In this document: in pieces, positions 1 to 8,551 of the stretch
How the letters are laid out: every line of letters begins with the position of its first letter
Position numbering within the stretch: the first letter of the stretch is position 1
NCBI RefSeq assembly: GCF_000614185.1
Contig: NZ_BAKM01000021.1
Coordinates: 38,411-102,410 of the forward strand
DNA length: 64,000 bases
Reading direction: 5' to 3'
Source of the DNA: Phocaeicola sartorii JCM 17136 = DSM 21941
Lineage (GTDB): Bacteria; Bacteroidota; Bacteroidia; Bacteroidales; Bacteroidaceae
Position numbers and translations under genes: made by a program
The notes under the pieces: model-generated
Told to the model about the DNA's origin: nothing
Seen by the model: only the letters and a program-made list of their open reading frames with translations
The model's database searches: none

Positions 1-123
1 CGCAAATAGCCCTATTTATGACTATCCGTAAATTATTTCAAAATTAATCTCTGCTGAAAATCATCTGCATGACTACATGAAAGAGTTTTGCCAGCGAATT
101 AGTAACAATTAAAATATAGTATT

Positions 124-1239
124 ATGCATGAGTGCAAAACAGTAACATTGAGGACACGTCCGCTAAAAGGCAGGATGATGTCTTTTTATCTGGATTATTA
201 TCCGGGGTATCGAGACAAGGAAACGATGAAAGTTATCCGTCATGAATCGCTTGGTATTTATATCTATGCCAATCCAAGGAACAAACGTGAACAGAATTTC
301 AACGAGGTAATGACCGAGAAAGCCGAAGCTATCCGTTGCCGCCGATTTGAATCTGTCGTCAATGAACGGTATGATTTCTTCGATAAGTACAAACTCAAAG
401 CGGATTTCTTGGAGTACTACCGCAAGCAACTCCGCAAACACGACCAGAAATGGGAGTTCGTCTATCTCCATTTCAGCAACTTCGTGCATGGCAAATGCAC
501 CTTTGAGGAGATTGACATCGACCTATGTAACAAATTTCGGGAATACCTGCTGAGTGCCAAGAAACTAAGGCGCAACGGACATATCACACGAAACTCCGCA
601 TCGGGATATTGGTCTACTTTCAGGGGATTCTTGAAAATACTCTATCGCAATGGGATGATAAAGACCAATGTCAACGACTTCTTGGAAAAGATTGAGACAG
701 AAGACACGATGAAAGAAGCCTTGTCCGTCGAAGAGTTGTACCTGTTAGCTGAAACGCCGTGTAAAAAGCCCATTGTGAAAATCGCATCGCTATTTTCCTG
801 TATGACCAGCTTACGCATTAGTGATATTCTCGCCCTATGTTGGGAAGACATCGTGGACTATTCTGCCGGCGGGAAATGCGTACACATCATTACGCAAAAG
901 AACAAAGCGGAAGACATCATTCCCATCAGTGAGGAGGCGTTAGGACTGATAGGATACAGTTCGGAGAAGAAAGGTCTGGTATTCAAGGAGCTTATGCGCA
1001 GTTGGACACAAGCACCCATGAAAGAGTGGATCCGTTCTGCCGGAATTACCAAGAACATAACATTCCATTCATATCGGAGAACATTCGCAACCCTTCAAGG
1101 AGCTGCCGGTACGGACATCCGTACCATACAAAGCATAATGGCGCACAAAAGCATCACCACTACAATGCGTTACATGAAAGTCGTGGACAGCAACAAGCGT
1201 GAAGCCAGCAACAAAATCACTTTGATAAGGAAAGACTGA
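124..1239 (+). CDS. Tyrosine recombinase (integrase) of a mobilizable element
   Basis: Probably catalyses integration and excision of the element that follows. The 371-residue length is usual for Bacteroides element integrases. It has an N-terminal arm-binding region (about 1-90), a SAM-like core-binding domain (about 95-185) and a C-terminal catalytic domain. The full catalytic set is visible: R231 (in SLRISD), K259, H315 and R318 (in HSYRRTF), H341 (in MAHKS) and the nucleophile Y350. A strong terminator follows at once. It is the first gene on the strand and is followed by excisionase-like, ATPase and mobilization genes, the usual order in NBU-like elements. The attachment core was not found; only 123 bases precede the gene. 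Confidence 0.93.
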   Translation: MHECKTVTLRTRPLKGRMMSFYLDYYPGYRDKETMKVIRHESLGIYIYANPRNKREQNFNEVMTEKAEAIRCRRFESVVNERYDFFDKYKLKADFLEYYRKQLRKHDQKWEFVYLHFSNFVHGKCTFEEIDIDLCNKFREYLLSAKKLRRNGHITRNSASGYWSTFRGFLKILYRNGMIKTNVNDFLEKIETEDTMKEALSVEELYLLAETPCKKPIVKIASLFSCMTSLRISDILALCWEDIVDYSAGGKCVHIITQKNKAEDIIPISEEALGLIGYSSEKKGLVFKELMRSWTQAPMKEWIRSAGITKNITFHSYRRTFATLQGAAGTDIRTIQSIMAHKSITTTMRYMKVVDSNKREASNKITLIRKD

Positions 1240-1263
1240 CAACGGTTTTTGTTCCCCATTTAT

Positions 1264-1316
1264 ACGGATATAGTATGATTTTCAGTCCGAAATCGTACTA
1301 TATCCGTTATTTTTTA
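1264..1316 (+). terminator. Intrinsic terminator after the integrase
   Basis: ACGGATATAGTA (1264-1275) pairs perfectly with TACTATATCCGT (1296-1307). The stem continues through a G-T pair and GATTT/AAATC, giving about 18 base pairs and an 8-base loop. A T-rich tail follows at 1307-1316. It separates integrase transcription from the downstream genes. Confidence 0.85.
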
Positions 1317-1407
1317 TCAATATCGAACGATTTATTATCGCCAATTATAAGTGTCTGGAATACGGCACATAACTTTGTTGCATAATCATTCCAAACACTT
1401 ACAGTAT

Positions 1408-2160
1408 ATGATAAATAAAACTCAAATTCGTACTAAAAGGATAAGTTTCGTTCTTGCGCTGTCGGTAATCGCCTATACAGCGACAGACACTTATCTTTCC
1501 GCCTATCACAACATCGATGTCATGAAGATAATGACTCCGGTAATACTCGGACTTGTGGCAACAATTATATTATGCGGTCAGTTACAACGCTCTTTCTATA
1601 AATGGATAACAAAGTATTCAATCAATTTGTCTTTTGCCCGGCAATCTCCGATTGTTCTTGGAGCAGCTACTGAGACAAAAGCCGATTGTACAAATGAAAT
1701 TCAAGTTCTTGAGGAGCCATCAGCCTTAGACAATTACGATGCGATATTGGAGAACGTCAAAAAGAAGGAGGCCGAAAGACAAGTGAAAATAATGGATGCC
1801 ATTCGGGAATATGTGACAATCAAAGCTGCCCCTTACCTCTCTAAAGAAGCTATCGCCACACTGATTGCTAATATAGAATATATGGCTTGCAACCAATCTG
1901 ACTTATATAAGCCGATTCGCTCCAATATAGACAATCCGCTGAGGTCGCCGGGACTTCGCCATCTGGCGTGGAATGTCGGAGAACGCTTGAATGTGCCTTT
2001 GGTAAAAAGAGCGGAATTCATAAAGGCTTCGTTTCCACATGAACTCGTAAATGCCACCACAGAATACCTCAGGCTTAATTTACGAGACACTGTTACAAGC
2101 CAAATTTCTATTGATGTACGACAAGGGAGATTTTCGTTTCCATCTGGATACAGACTATGA
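1408..2160 (+). CDS. Hypothetical membrane-anchored protein of the mobilizable element
   Basis: Not a family I can name. About 250 residues from the chosen ATG at 1408; an in-frame start at 1351 would add 19 residues with no hydrophobic content. Two transmembrane segments lie near the N-terminus (around ISFVLALSVIAYTATDTYLS and IMTPVILGLVATIILC), followed by a soluble, charged and helical C-terminal domain of about 180 residues. The position between integrase and excisionase-like gene suggests a cargo or accessory gene of the element. It follows the integrase terminator, so it must have its own promoter, which I could not identify. Confidence 0.6.
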   Translation: MINKTQIRTKRISFVLALSVIAYTATDTYLSAYHNIDVMKIMTPVILGLVATIILCGQLQRSFYKWITKYSINLSFARQSPIVLGAATETKADCTNEIQVLEEPSALDNYDAILENVKKKEAERQVKIMDAIREYVTIKAAPYLSKEAIATLIANIEYMACNQSDLYKPIRSNIDNPLRSPGLRHLAWNVGERLNVPLVKRAEFIKASFPHELVNATTEYLRLNLRDTVTSQISIDVRQGRFSFPSGYRL

Positions 2161-2272
2161 TGACTCACAATAAAAAACGTATGCAGACGAAATAATTAAT
2201 CTGGTCTGTATTGTTCTGCAAGATTTCATTGAGTTGGTTCGCAGCATGTTGAACGATTAAAAGAGTTTTAAT

Positions 2273-2647
2273 ATGGAAAAAGACCAACTGACTTTCAATG
2301 ACCTGCCGACTGTGGTAGGAGAACTGTGCGACCGAATCGCAAGTATGGAAAATCTTCTGACGGAGAAACTTTCCCGGCAGAACGAAGTCAAAGAGAATAC
2401 GCACGTTCCGATGACCGTGCAGGAGGCTTGCGCTTATCTGAAAATGCCGTTATCGACCTTTTATTACAAGGTTAAGAAGGATGACATTCCGGTTATAAAG
2501 CAAGGCAAGCATCTCTACATCTATCGGGATGAATTGGACAAATGGCTGGAATCTTCACGAAAAACTCCGGCTCCGCAAAGCTTCGAGGATGAGAATGAAG
2601 CCATGCTCGCTTCCCATCGCCGTAAGCCGAACCCTAAAAACTGGTAG
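2273..2647 (+). CDS. Helix-turn-helix (excisionase/MerR-like) DNA-binding protein
   Basis: A 124-residue protein. Residues 1-45 are helical. Residues 46-95 match the HTH_17/excisionase type: MTVQEACAYLKMPLSTFYYK is the helix-turn-helix, followed by a wing with the usual lysine-rich PVIKQGKHLYIYRDELDKWL. In Bacteroides elements such proteins act as recombination directionality factors or as regulators of the mobilization genes. The stop is 3 bases before the start of the next gene, so the two are probably co-transcribed. Confidence 0.85.
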   Translation: MEKDQLTFNDLPTVVGELCDRIASMENLLTEKLSRQNEVKENTHVPMTVQEACAYLKMPLSTFYYKVKKDDIPVIKQGKHLYIYRDELDKWLESSRKTPAPQSFEDENEAMLASHRRKPNPKNW

Positions 2648-2650
2648 GCT

Positions 2651-3721
2651 ATGGAAAAGACGAATATCAATGCGCCAGCTGCTGAGGAACTGGCAATATG
2701 CATGGAGGAGTCTGCCGTGAGCGTAACAAGTGCATACGGACACTCACCTGTGGTGCTAATGGTAGATGATGCAACAATCGGAACATTGGGCAACTTCAGT
2801 GCTTCCATCGGGAAGGCTAAAAGCAAGAAAACGTTCAATGTCTCGGCCATTGTCGCATCGGCATTAACCAACGGCACAATTCTTCATTACCGGTCTATAT
2901 TCCCCAAGGACAAACGGAAAGTATTATACGTTGACACGGAGCAAGGACGGTATCATTGTCAGAACGTGTTAAAGCGCATTTTGCGTTTGGCGGACTTATC
3001 GGAAGACAAAGAACCGGAAAATCTGGTTATGTTGGCTTTGCGTAAGTATTCACCTAAAATGCGCTTGGCAATAGTCGAATATGCAATCGGCACAATTCCC
3101 GATTTGGGATTGGTGGTCATAGATGGTATTCGGGATTTCCTTTATGATATCAATTCGCCCGGCGAATCCACCGATATTATTTCAAAACTCATGCAGTGGA
3201 CGGATGACAGGCAAATTCATATCCATACCATCCTTCACCAGAACAAGAATGATGAAAATGCACGTGGACACATCGGCACGGAACTCAACAACAAAGCGGA
3301 AACCATCATGCAGGTCGAAGTGGACAAAGACGATAAATCCATAAGCGTGGTTGAAGCTGTGCATATCCGTGACCGGGAATTTGAACCCTTCGCTTTTCGC
3401 ATCAACGAAGATGCCTTACCTGAATTGGTAGATTCCTACTTGCCCAAAGCGAAAGTTGTCGGCCGACCAGCCAAAGAACCGTTCGATCCGTACAAGGAAA
3501 TTTCGGAGAGTGTACATCGGGCTGCGTTGGATGCCATTTTTGCCGATGGCAATATCGGCAGTTATGACGACTATCTGGAGCGGCTGAAAAAAGGATATGG
3601 AATGCTAGGCGTAAAGCTCGGTCATAACAAGGCAGTCAAAGTCGCCACCTTTCTGGGCAACAAACGGATGGTGATAAAGGACGGCAAGGAATATCATTTC
3701 AACCCGGACTATCATTATTGA
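2651..3721 (+). CDS. RecA-like (RepA-type) AAA family ATPase of a mobilizable element
   Basis: A 356-residue ATPase. A P-loop variant GKAKSKKTF sits at about 54-62. VLYVDTEQ at about 91-98 and the Walker B strand LVVIDGIRD (154-162, D158) follow. A RecA-type motif with LHQNKND and RGHIGTEL occupies about 195-212. This pattern matches the hexameric RepA/DnaB-like ATPases found in Bacteroides integrative mobilizable elements next to the excisionase gene. There it probably unwinds or helps replicate the excised circle; that role is inferred. It starts 3 bases after the HTH gene. The C-terminal 80 residues look like a small winged helix. Confidence 0.8.
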   Translation: MEKTNINAPAAEELAICMEESAVSVTSAYGHSPVVLMVDDATIGTLGNFSASIGKAKSKKTFNVSAIVASALTNGTILHYRSIFPKDKRKVLYVDTEQGRYHCQNVLKRILRLADLSEDKEPENLVMLALRKYSPKMRLAIVEYAIGTIPDLGLVVIDGIRDFLYDINSPGESTDIISKLMQWTDDRQIHIHTILHQNKNDENARGHIGTELNNKAETIMQVEVDKDDKSISVVEAVHIRDREFEPFAFRINEDALPELVDSYLPKAKVVGRPAKEPFDPYKEISESVHRAALDAIFADGNIGSYDDYLERLKKGYGMLGVKLGHNKAVKVATFLGNKRMVIKDGKEYHFNPDYHY

Positions 3722-3880
3722 GATTGGCTTTACTTTATTGTCGGGGCGTATATATAGGAATAAAGCAAAGTAGGCAGGAGTACAGCATGAAGTATTCATT
3801 CTCTCCCCTCTTTTAGAATTACTGTTTTCATCCGTCTGCCGCTTCTATGTGTACACCCGAAATGGCTTGTCAGGCAGCAA

Positions 3881-3995
3881 CAACAGGTATCTGTTGCAAG
3901 ATATGCCAAGGTATAACCTCACTGCGTTGTGGTTGTACATTGGCGCTCTTGCCTGCTCAGATACTTCGCCGGTGCGATACTCGCAAGCTCGCACC
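3881..3995. other. Candidate origin of transfer (oriT) upstream of the mob genes
   Basis: The 300 bases between the ATPase and the MobC-like gene contain no convincing gene. They hold two inverted repeats: CAACAG-GTAT-CTGTTG (3881-3896) and GGTGCGA (3971-3977) with TCGCACC (3989-3995). Inverted repeats directly upstream of a MobC-like gene and relaxase are where oriT lies in Bacteroides mobilizable elements. No nick site can be assigned from sequence alone. Confidence 0.5.
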
Positions 3996-4021
3996 TATTC
4001 ACTATTATAAAAACGATTCAC

Positions 4022-4441
4022 ATGAAAGAAGATATTGAAAATTCATCGACAACCACCAGTGAGACAAGAAGCGTCTTCATCGGAGCGAAAGTCACTCCCA
4101 GTCAAAAGGAGTATATAAAATCACAAGCTGCACAATGCGGTATGACGGTAAGCGATTACTTGCTTGCCCGTGCATACAATTATCACCCCAAAGCAAGGCT
4201 TACAAAAGAGGAAGCTATGCTGTTGCAAAATCTGGACGATTGCCGGTCTGACCTTGTAAAATACACTTCCGCACTTCACGGGATGTCCACAAAACAGCGT
4301 GTGGCAATGTTCAATCAGATTCCGTTCATGGTCGGCTGGCTCAAAGAACTTGGCAATGTAGCCGAAAGCGTCTGCCTGTTCCTGAATGCCGTAAAAGAAC
4401 AGAATAAGATTCCGTCCAACGATAAATCCGAAGAAATATGA
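4022..4441 (+). CDS. MobC-like relaxosome accessory protein
   Basis: About 139 residues from the ATG at 4022; an upstream in-frame start at 3929 would run through the oriT-like repeats and is rejected. Residues 15-55 (VFIGAKVTPSQKEYIKSQA, then GMTVSDYLLARA) look like the ribbon-helix-helix region of MobC/MbpB-type plasmid mobilization proteins. These bind oriT and help the relaxase nick. The rest is helical. The final codons overlap the relaxase start by 4 bases, so translation is probably coupled. Confidence 0.8.
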   Translation: MKEDIENSSTTTSETRSVFIGAKVTPSQKEYIKSQAAQCGMTVSDYLLARAYNYHPKARLTKEEAMLLQNLDDCRSDLVKYTSALHGMSTKQRVAMFNQIPFMVGWLKELGNVAESVCLFLNAVKEQNKIPSNDKSEEI

Positions 4442-5658
4442 TTGCAAAAGCGAAAGCAATATCGCACGGCATAAACGCCATCCGTTACATTACCGGCGAA
4501 TCGCAGAACAAAAAGCACCCGGAGAAAATCCATCGGATATTGGACAATCTGCTGCCATCGCAACCGGACACGATGGGGATATGGAACTCCATGCAACTGA
4601 CCTTATCACGCTTCCGACCGATAAAAAACTCAGTTATCAGAATTGAACTAAGTCCATCCGCTGAACACACCAGATTCTTTAACGTCGAAGACTGGCAAAA
4701 GCTCTGGCAGGATTTCGTTGCGGAGTTTGACAAACAATTGATTATTGGCAAGGATGGAAAAGTCCGCTCTTGTCCGACTCATTTGGCTAACAGCAAATAC
4801 ACGGTTTGGTTGCATACGGAATCCGAAGGCGGTGTTCCACATCTTCATGCTGCGGTTTGCCGTATGGATGAAGATGGTAACATCAACAACGATCATAACA
4901 TTCATCTTCGTGCGCAACATGCAGCCGAACGAGTGGCAAAGAAACGAGGCTGGACAACGGCAGCGCAAGTCAGAAATTCCAATATTCACCAAGTGAACCG
5001 TGACTGCATGGATGCGCTGAAATCAATGCAATCGTGGTCATGGGAAGCGTACAAAAATACTCTTGTTAGGAAAGGTTATGCTGTACATGAAAGAAAAGAT
5101 GGAAACGGTATTCTCCGAGGCTATGCACTTGTGAATGGGAACACCAAATACAAAGCATCTGAATTAGGAGTCGGCAGGAACCTAATGATCTCAAAACTGC
5201 CTAAAACATGGGAGAAACTGCATCATAAGCCGCAAGTTTGCGCTTCGAGCAATCAGTCTAAGGAAACTCGAACAGAGCAAACTCCTAAACCTCCGGTATC
5301 CGCTAATTATACCCAATATGATACATACCGTTCGGGAACGGTTTCTTATACACTTAATCATGAAAATCAGAATCTCCATTTCTATATTCCTGAAAAAGTG
5401 CTTGATTGTTTCAACGACGAATTTGATTATAGACATACCGCCAACAGTCGGGAACTTACCGATATGGCAGTAGCTATTTTTGTCGGACTACTTGAAACGC
5501 CCAATGTTGCAACCGGAGGCGGTGGTGGAGGTGGAGGTTCGCAAAGCGATTTGCCGTGGAGAGATAAAGACGAAGACGATTTGCAATGGGCTCGCAGATG
5601 CGCCCGTGCTGCCAGCCGCCTATTGGGAAAGAAACCGAAAACCGGATTAAAACGATAA
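4438..5658 (+). CDS. Relaxase / mobilization nuclease
   Basis: A 406-residue DNA-nicking transfer protein. The metal-binding signature is visible as H126 followed by HLH at 135-137 (context GGVPHLHAAVCRMDEDG), and IRIELSPSAEHT (about 67-78) resembles the conserved strand near the active site. The N-terminal 220 residues form the relaxase domain. The C-terminal part is basic and carries a linker of 8 consecutive glycines (codons at about 5515-5538). The catalytic tyrosine cannot be assigned with certainty. It is one unit with the MobC-like gene (4-base overlap) and the membrane gene 4 bases downstream. It lets the element be mobilized by a co-resident conjugative element. Confidence 0.88.
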   Translation: MIAKAKAISHGINAIRYITGESQNKKHPEKIHRILDNLLPSQPDTMGIWNSMQLTLSRFRPIKNSVIRIELSPSAEHTRFFNVEDWQKLWQDFVAEFDKQLIIGKDGKVRSCPTHLANSKYTVWLHTESEGGVPHLHAAVCRMDEDGNINNDHNIHLRAQHAAERVAKKRGWTTAAQVRNSNIHQVNRDCMDALKSMQSWSWEAYKNTLVRKGYAVHERKDGNGILRGYALVNGNTKYKASELGVGRNLMISKLPKTWEKLHHKPQVCASSNQSKETRTEQTPKPPVSANYTQYDTYRSGTVSYTLNHENQNLHFYIPEKVLDCFNDEFDYRHTANSRELTDMAVAIFVGLLETPNVATGGGGGGGGSQSDLPWRDKDEDDLQWARRCARAASRLLGKKPKTGLKR

Positions 5659-5662
5659 GCGC

Positions 5663-6157
5663 ATGAAGAAGAAATTTGATTTTTCCGCAGAAATGAATGA
5701 AGCGGAACCCATAAAATCCAATCCCAAGAATGAATATCTGGAGGGAGAAAATCGGCTGCTCGCTCTGAATATAAAAGAACTTGCCAGCCTGAACGACAAT
5801 GTGCATGAGATGAGTGTAAATCTGGAAAATTCACTCAAATTTCTACAAGAATATAGATTGACTATAGCCAAAGATACGCAGGAACAAGCCGAAAAATTCG
5901 GGCAGACAGTCCTGGCTAAGTTCCTTCAACAGATTCAAGACAAATGTAATGAAACAGAACAGAAAATCCGCAAGGCGAACAGATATATTTCAATGCCTTA
6001 TACAGCGTTCTATATCTTGATTATCATATTGGTAGCACTATCTTCTTTTTTCGTTAGCATAATTGTAGCAAATACTGAAATATTACATTCAAGGTTGATT
6101 TGGAAAGCTGTTGCCTATTGTACCCTTATTCCTGTTATAGGAATTGCCATGCGATAG
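5663..6157 (+). CDS. Coiled-coil and transmembrane accessory protein of the mob operon
   Basis: A 164-residue protein of no named family. Residues 1-105 are charged and helical, with a probable coiled coil around residues 30-100. The C-terminus has two transmembrane segments (YTAFYILIIILVALSSFFVS at about 112-131 and a second at about 145-163). Its position as third gene of the mob operon, 4 bases after the relaxase, matches the MobB-type membrane proteins that help dock a relaxosome at the coupling protein. That function is inferred from position only. Confidence 0.65.
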   Translation: MKKKFDFSAEMNEAEPIKSNPKNEYLEGENRLLALNIKELASLNDNVHEMSVNLENSLKFLQEYRLTIAKDTQEQAEKFGQTVLAKFLQQIQDKCNETEQKIRKANRYISMPYTAFYILIIILVALSSFFVSIIVANTEILHSRLIWKAVAYCTLIPVIGIAMR

Positions 6158-6191
6158 CCGTGCCGAAAATCCTAGATAAGTAAAATGGAAG

Positions 6192-6226
6192 AGTCTCAAC
6201 CGAATAAGCTATCATCGGTTGAGACT
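6192..6226. terminator. Strong hairpin between the mob operon and the restriction locus
   Basis: AGTCTCAACCGA (6192-6203) and TCGGTTGAGACT (6215-6226) form a perfect 12-base-pair stem with an 11-base loop. It lies between two convergent transcripts (mob operon and recombinase gene). No long T-run follows on either side, so termination is likely but not certain. Confidence 0.6.
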
Positions 6227-6278
6227 ATACTTGGGGTATCATCGTTAATTATTCAAAACTACACTCACCAGTAAAATG

Positions 6279-7205
6279 TTATTTGCCAAGCGACTTCAAC
6301 ATCTTGGCGATGCAACGCTTTTTCTGTTCCATATTAGGATGGACATAGAGATTGAGCGTGGTGCTAATATTTGAATGCCCCAGCAATACACTGACTGTTT
6401 TATAGTCACAATTGCTTTCTATACAGCGTGTAGCAAAGCTATGGCGCAGCCCATGAAATTTCAATTTGGGAATACCTAGTTGCTCCATCAACCGTTTGTA
6501 ATAATTACGGTATGTGCGTGGTTCTGTGGGCGATGGTTCATTAGTGAGTATGTAGTAATCTGCATTTACCACCTTTTTCAGAGGTTTTACCAAAGCAAGC
6601 AATTCCTTGCTCATTGGAATTTCACGGCAGGAGTTTTTGGTCTTAGGCGTATTGATAACCAATTCGGTATATCTCTTTTCTCCCTCTATTATATAGATAC
6701 GCTCTATGGTACGCTGAACGCTGATAGTTCCGTTATCTATATCAATGTCACTCCAACGCAGGGCGCAAACTTCGCCAATACGAAGCCCTGTACTTAGACT
6801 TATGTAGATGCCCAAATTACGGAATGTGAAATTTTGGCGAATGTAATCCAATATTTTCTTGTGGTGGGTGACAGTCAACACCTCCAGCTCCTTGTTCTTT
6901 TCGGTTGTAGGATATTTTATGTCCCATTCTGAATAGTTCATCCATTCGTGTTTTACTCCGAACTTCATCACCATTTTAAGCACAATAAGAATATCCTTTA
7001 CCGATTTTACACTCATGCCTCCATTGAGCTTTTGTAGCACAAATGCTTGTACCGCTTTCTCGCTTAACGCATCATTCTCACCAAAATATGGTAAAAGATG
7101 GTTCTCTAAAATCAACATATAGGCAGCAAATGTTGATTGCTTCACATACGGACGCTTGTCTTCTCGCCAAGCCGTCGCAATTTCTCTAATTGGTTTCTTT
7201 GTCAT
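6279..7205 (-). CDS. Tyrosine recombinase, probable HsdS-shuffling invertase
   Basis: About 308 residues from the ATG at 7205; the open frame continues upstream but without a credible start. Catalytic residues are complete: R in STGLRIGE, K in TPKTKNS, HxxR in HGLRHSFAT, H in LLGHSN and Y in TTLNLYVH. Its size and its place at the edge of an array of inverted hsdS cassettes match recombinases that invert hsdS segments in type I restriction loci. It reads in the same direction as the hsd operon but lies outside the invertible part, so inversions do not move it. The substrate sites are probably the repeats at 7324, 7939, 9130, 9157, 10294 and 10836. Confidence 0.88.
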   Translation of the reverse strand: MTKKPIREIATAWREDKRPYVKQSTFAAYMLILENHLLPYFGENDALSEKAVQAFVLQKLNGGMSVKSVKDILIVLKMVMKFGVKHEWMNYSEWDIKYPTTEKNKELEVLTVTHHKKILDYIRQNFTFRNLGIYISLSTGLRIGEVCALRWSDIDIDNGTISVQRTIERIYIIEGEKRYTELVINTPKTKNSCREIPMSKELLALVKPLKKVVNADYYILTNEPSPTEPRTYRNYYKRLMEQLGIPKLKFHGLRHSFATRCIESNCDYKTVSVLLGHSNISTTLNLYVHPNMEQKKRCIAKMLKSLGK

Positions 7206-7270
7206 AATTACTTTTTTAGGATTTCTTATAATTAGAGAAAAATAGTTGGTAAATTTTCGATTGAGCGAGA

Positions 7271-7294
7271 GAAGAGCAATTTTGCTTGCTCTTC
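7271..7294. repeat. Perfect inverted repeat at the edge of the invertible region
   Basis: GAAGAGCAA (7271-7279), TTTTGC, TTGCTCTTC (7286-7294). It lies between the recombinase start and the outermost hsdS repeat. It could be a recombinase or regulator binding site, or a hairpin blocking read-through into the silent hsdS. The sequence does not decide between these. Confidence 0.55.
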
Positions 7295-8551
7295 CGAAAG
7301 TTTGAGATAAAAGAATCAAAGAACCTTAATGTTCCAAATCTGAGATTCCCAGAGTTTACAGGGGAGTGGAAGAAAATAAAAGTTTCAGAACTCTTGGATT
7401 TCTATTCTACCAATTCTCTGTCATGGGAACAATTAGACTATAGTAACGGTAAAATCAAGAATTTGCATTATGGTTTAATTCATAAAGGAGTGCCTACCAT
7501 GGTAGATGTCGCTTGTGATGCTCTTCCGTATATCAAAGAGGAATCTATGCCCAAATCATTTACCATATTCAAAGAAGGAGATGTAACATTTGCAGACGCT
7601 TCTGAGGATACAAACGATGTGGCTAAAGCTATTGAAGTAATTAATTGTGATAACCAGCAAATTGTTTCTGGCTTACACACAATACATGGACGTGATAATT
7701 CAGAGCAGACTGTTATTGGCTATAAAGGTTATGCTTTTGCTTCTGATTCATTCCACAAGCAGATTAGAAGAATTGCTCAAGGCACAAAGGTGTTTTCTAT
7801 AAGTACTCGTAATTTTGATGAAGTATATATCGGAATCCCTTCAAAAGAAGAACAAACCAAAATTGCAAAATTGTTAATAGCCATAGATAAGCGGATTGCT
7901 ACCCAAAACAAAATCATTGAGGATTTGAAAAAACTAAAGTCTGCGATTAGTAAACATTTGTTTACACGAAACGATTTACTAGAAACTACAATATGTTTGT
8001 CAGATATTGCGACATTGAAAAATGGTTACGTATTCCAAAGTAGTAAGTACAATACACTAGGAAAATGGAGAATTCTTACAATCTCAAATGTGTCTGGCGA
8101 GCGATATATAAACGACAAAGATTGCAATTGCATAATCAACTTGCCGAACGATATACAAGACCACCAAGTATTAAAAGAAGGAAATATTTTAATATCTCTT
8201 ACGGGTAATGTTGGACGTGTTTCTCTTTGTAAGGATGGGGACTATTTGCTCAACCAACGAGTTGGTTTATTACAACTTGCGAAAAATGTAAATCAAGAGT
8301 TTCTATATCAAATTTTATCTTCACGAAGATTTGAGAATAGTATGATAGCTTGTGGCCAAGGTGCTGCACAAATGAATATTGGCAAAGAGGATGTAGAAAG
8401 CTATGTATTACCGTATTCTTCAAATGTCAATAACATTCTTTTGGTCGCAAAAATATTATATTCATACGATGAGTGCATCATTAATGAGCAGCGAAGGCTA
8501 ACCTTACTAACCATGCAGAAGCAATATCTTCTTACCCAAATGTTCATATAA
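7286..8551 (+). CDS. hsdS: Silent full-length type I specificity subunit (HsdS) cassette
   Basis: About 410 residues with both target-recognition domains. TRD1 (about 30-180) and TRD2 (about 245-385) are each followed by a conserved helix: EEQTKIAKLLIAIDKRIATQ, and the terminal QKQYLLTQMFI. The normal N-terminus (MANNNENKIL in the expressed copy) is absent; homology begins inside IR-a at 7324. No promoter or credible start precedes it, so it is a donor, expressed only after inversion between IR-a copies. It carries the central repeat IR-b (7939-7956), not the IR-c found in the expressed gene. Its end overlaps the opposing half cassette by 8 bases. Confidence 0.88.
   Translation: MLFRKFEIKESKNLNVPNLRFPEFTGEWKKIKVSELLDFYSTNSLSWEQLDYSNGKIKNLHYGLIHKGVPTMVDVACDALPYIKEESMPKSFTIFKEGDVTFADASEDTNDVAKAIEVINCDNQQIVSGLHTIHGRDNSEQTVIGYKGYAFASDSFHKQIRRIAQGTKVFSISTRNFDEVYIGIPSKEEQTKIAKLLIAIDKRIATQNKIIEDLKKLKSAISKHLFTRNDLLETTICLSDIATLKNGYVFQSSKYNTLGKWRILTISNVSGERYINDKDCNCIINLPNDIQDHQVLKEGNILISLTGNVGRVSLCKDGDYLLNQRVGLLQLAKNVNQEFLYQILSSRRFENSMIACGQGAAQMNIGKEDVESYVLPYSSNVNNILLVAKILYSYDECIINEQRRLTLLTMQKQYLLTQMFI
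7324..7372 (+). repeat. Outer inverted repeat IR-a, silent copy
   Basis: 49 bases matching the reverse complement of 10836-10884 with two mismatches. Both copies encode NVPNLRFPEFTGEW in the same frame near the HsdS N-terminus. Recombination between them would join the expressed N-terminus to the silent gene body. Confidence 0.92.
7939..7956 (+). repeat. Central inverted repeat IR-b, copy 1
   Basis: GTCTGCGATTAGTAAACA, identical to the reverse complement of 9130-9147, with partial similarity for about 9 more bases. It encodes SAISKH in the spacer helix between TRD1 and TRD2. Inversion here exchanges TRD2 of the silent full-length gene with the opposing half cassette. Confidence 0.88.

Larger units (their letters stand above)
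124..6157 (+). mobile_element. Integrative mobilizable element core
   Basis: Integrase, membrane protein, excisionase-like HTH, RecA-like ATPase, candidate oriT, MobC-like protein, relaxase and membrane accessory protein all lie on one strand. No type IV secretion genes are present, so the element would need a helper. Coordinates cover the recognisable core only: no attachment repeats were found, and the element may extend left of the window or rightward to include the defence genes up to about 24 kb. Confidence 0.75.

Noticed and set aside
1..123. Left attachment site of the mobilizable element
   Set aside because: No tRNA end and no direct repeat matched elsewhere in the window; cannot be supported.
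3847..4021. Small ORFs starting at 3847 and 3929 upstream of the MobC-like gene
   Set aside because: They run through the oriT-like inverted repeats; the ATG at 4022 gives the normal protein length.
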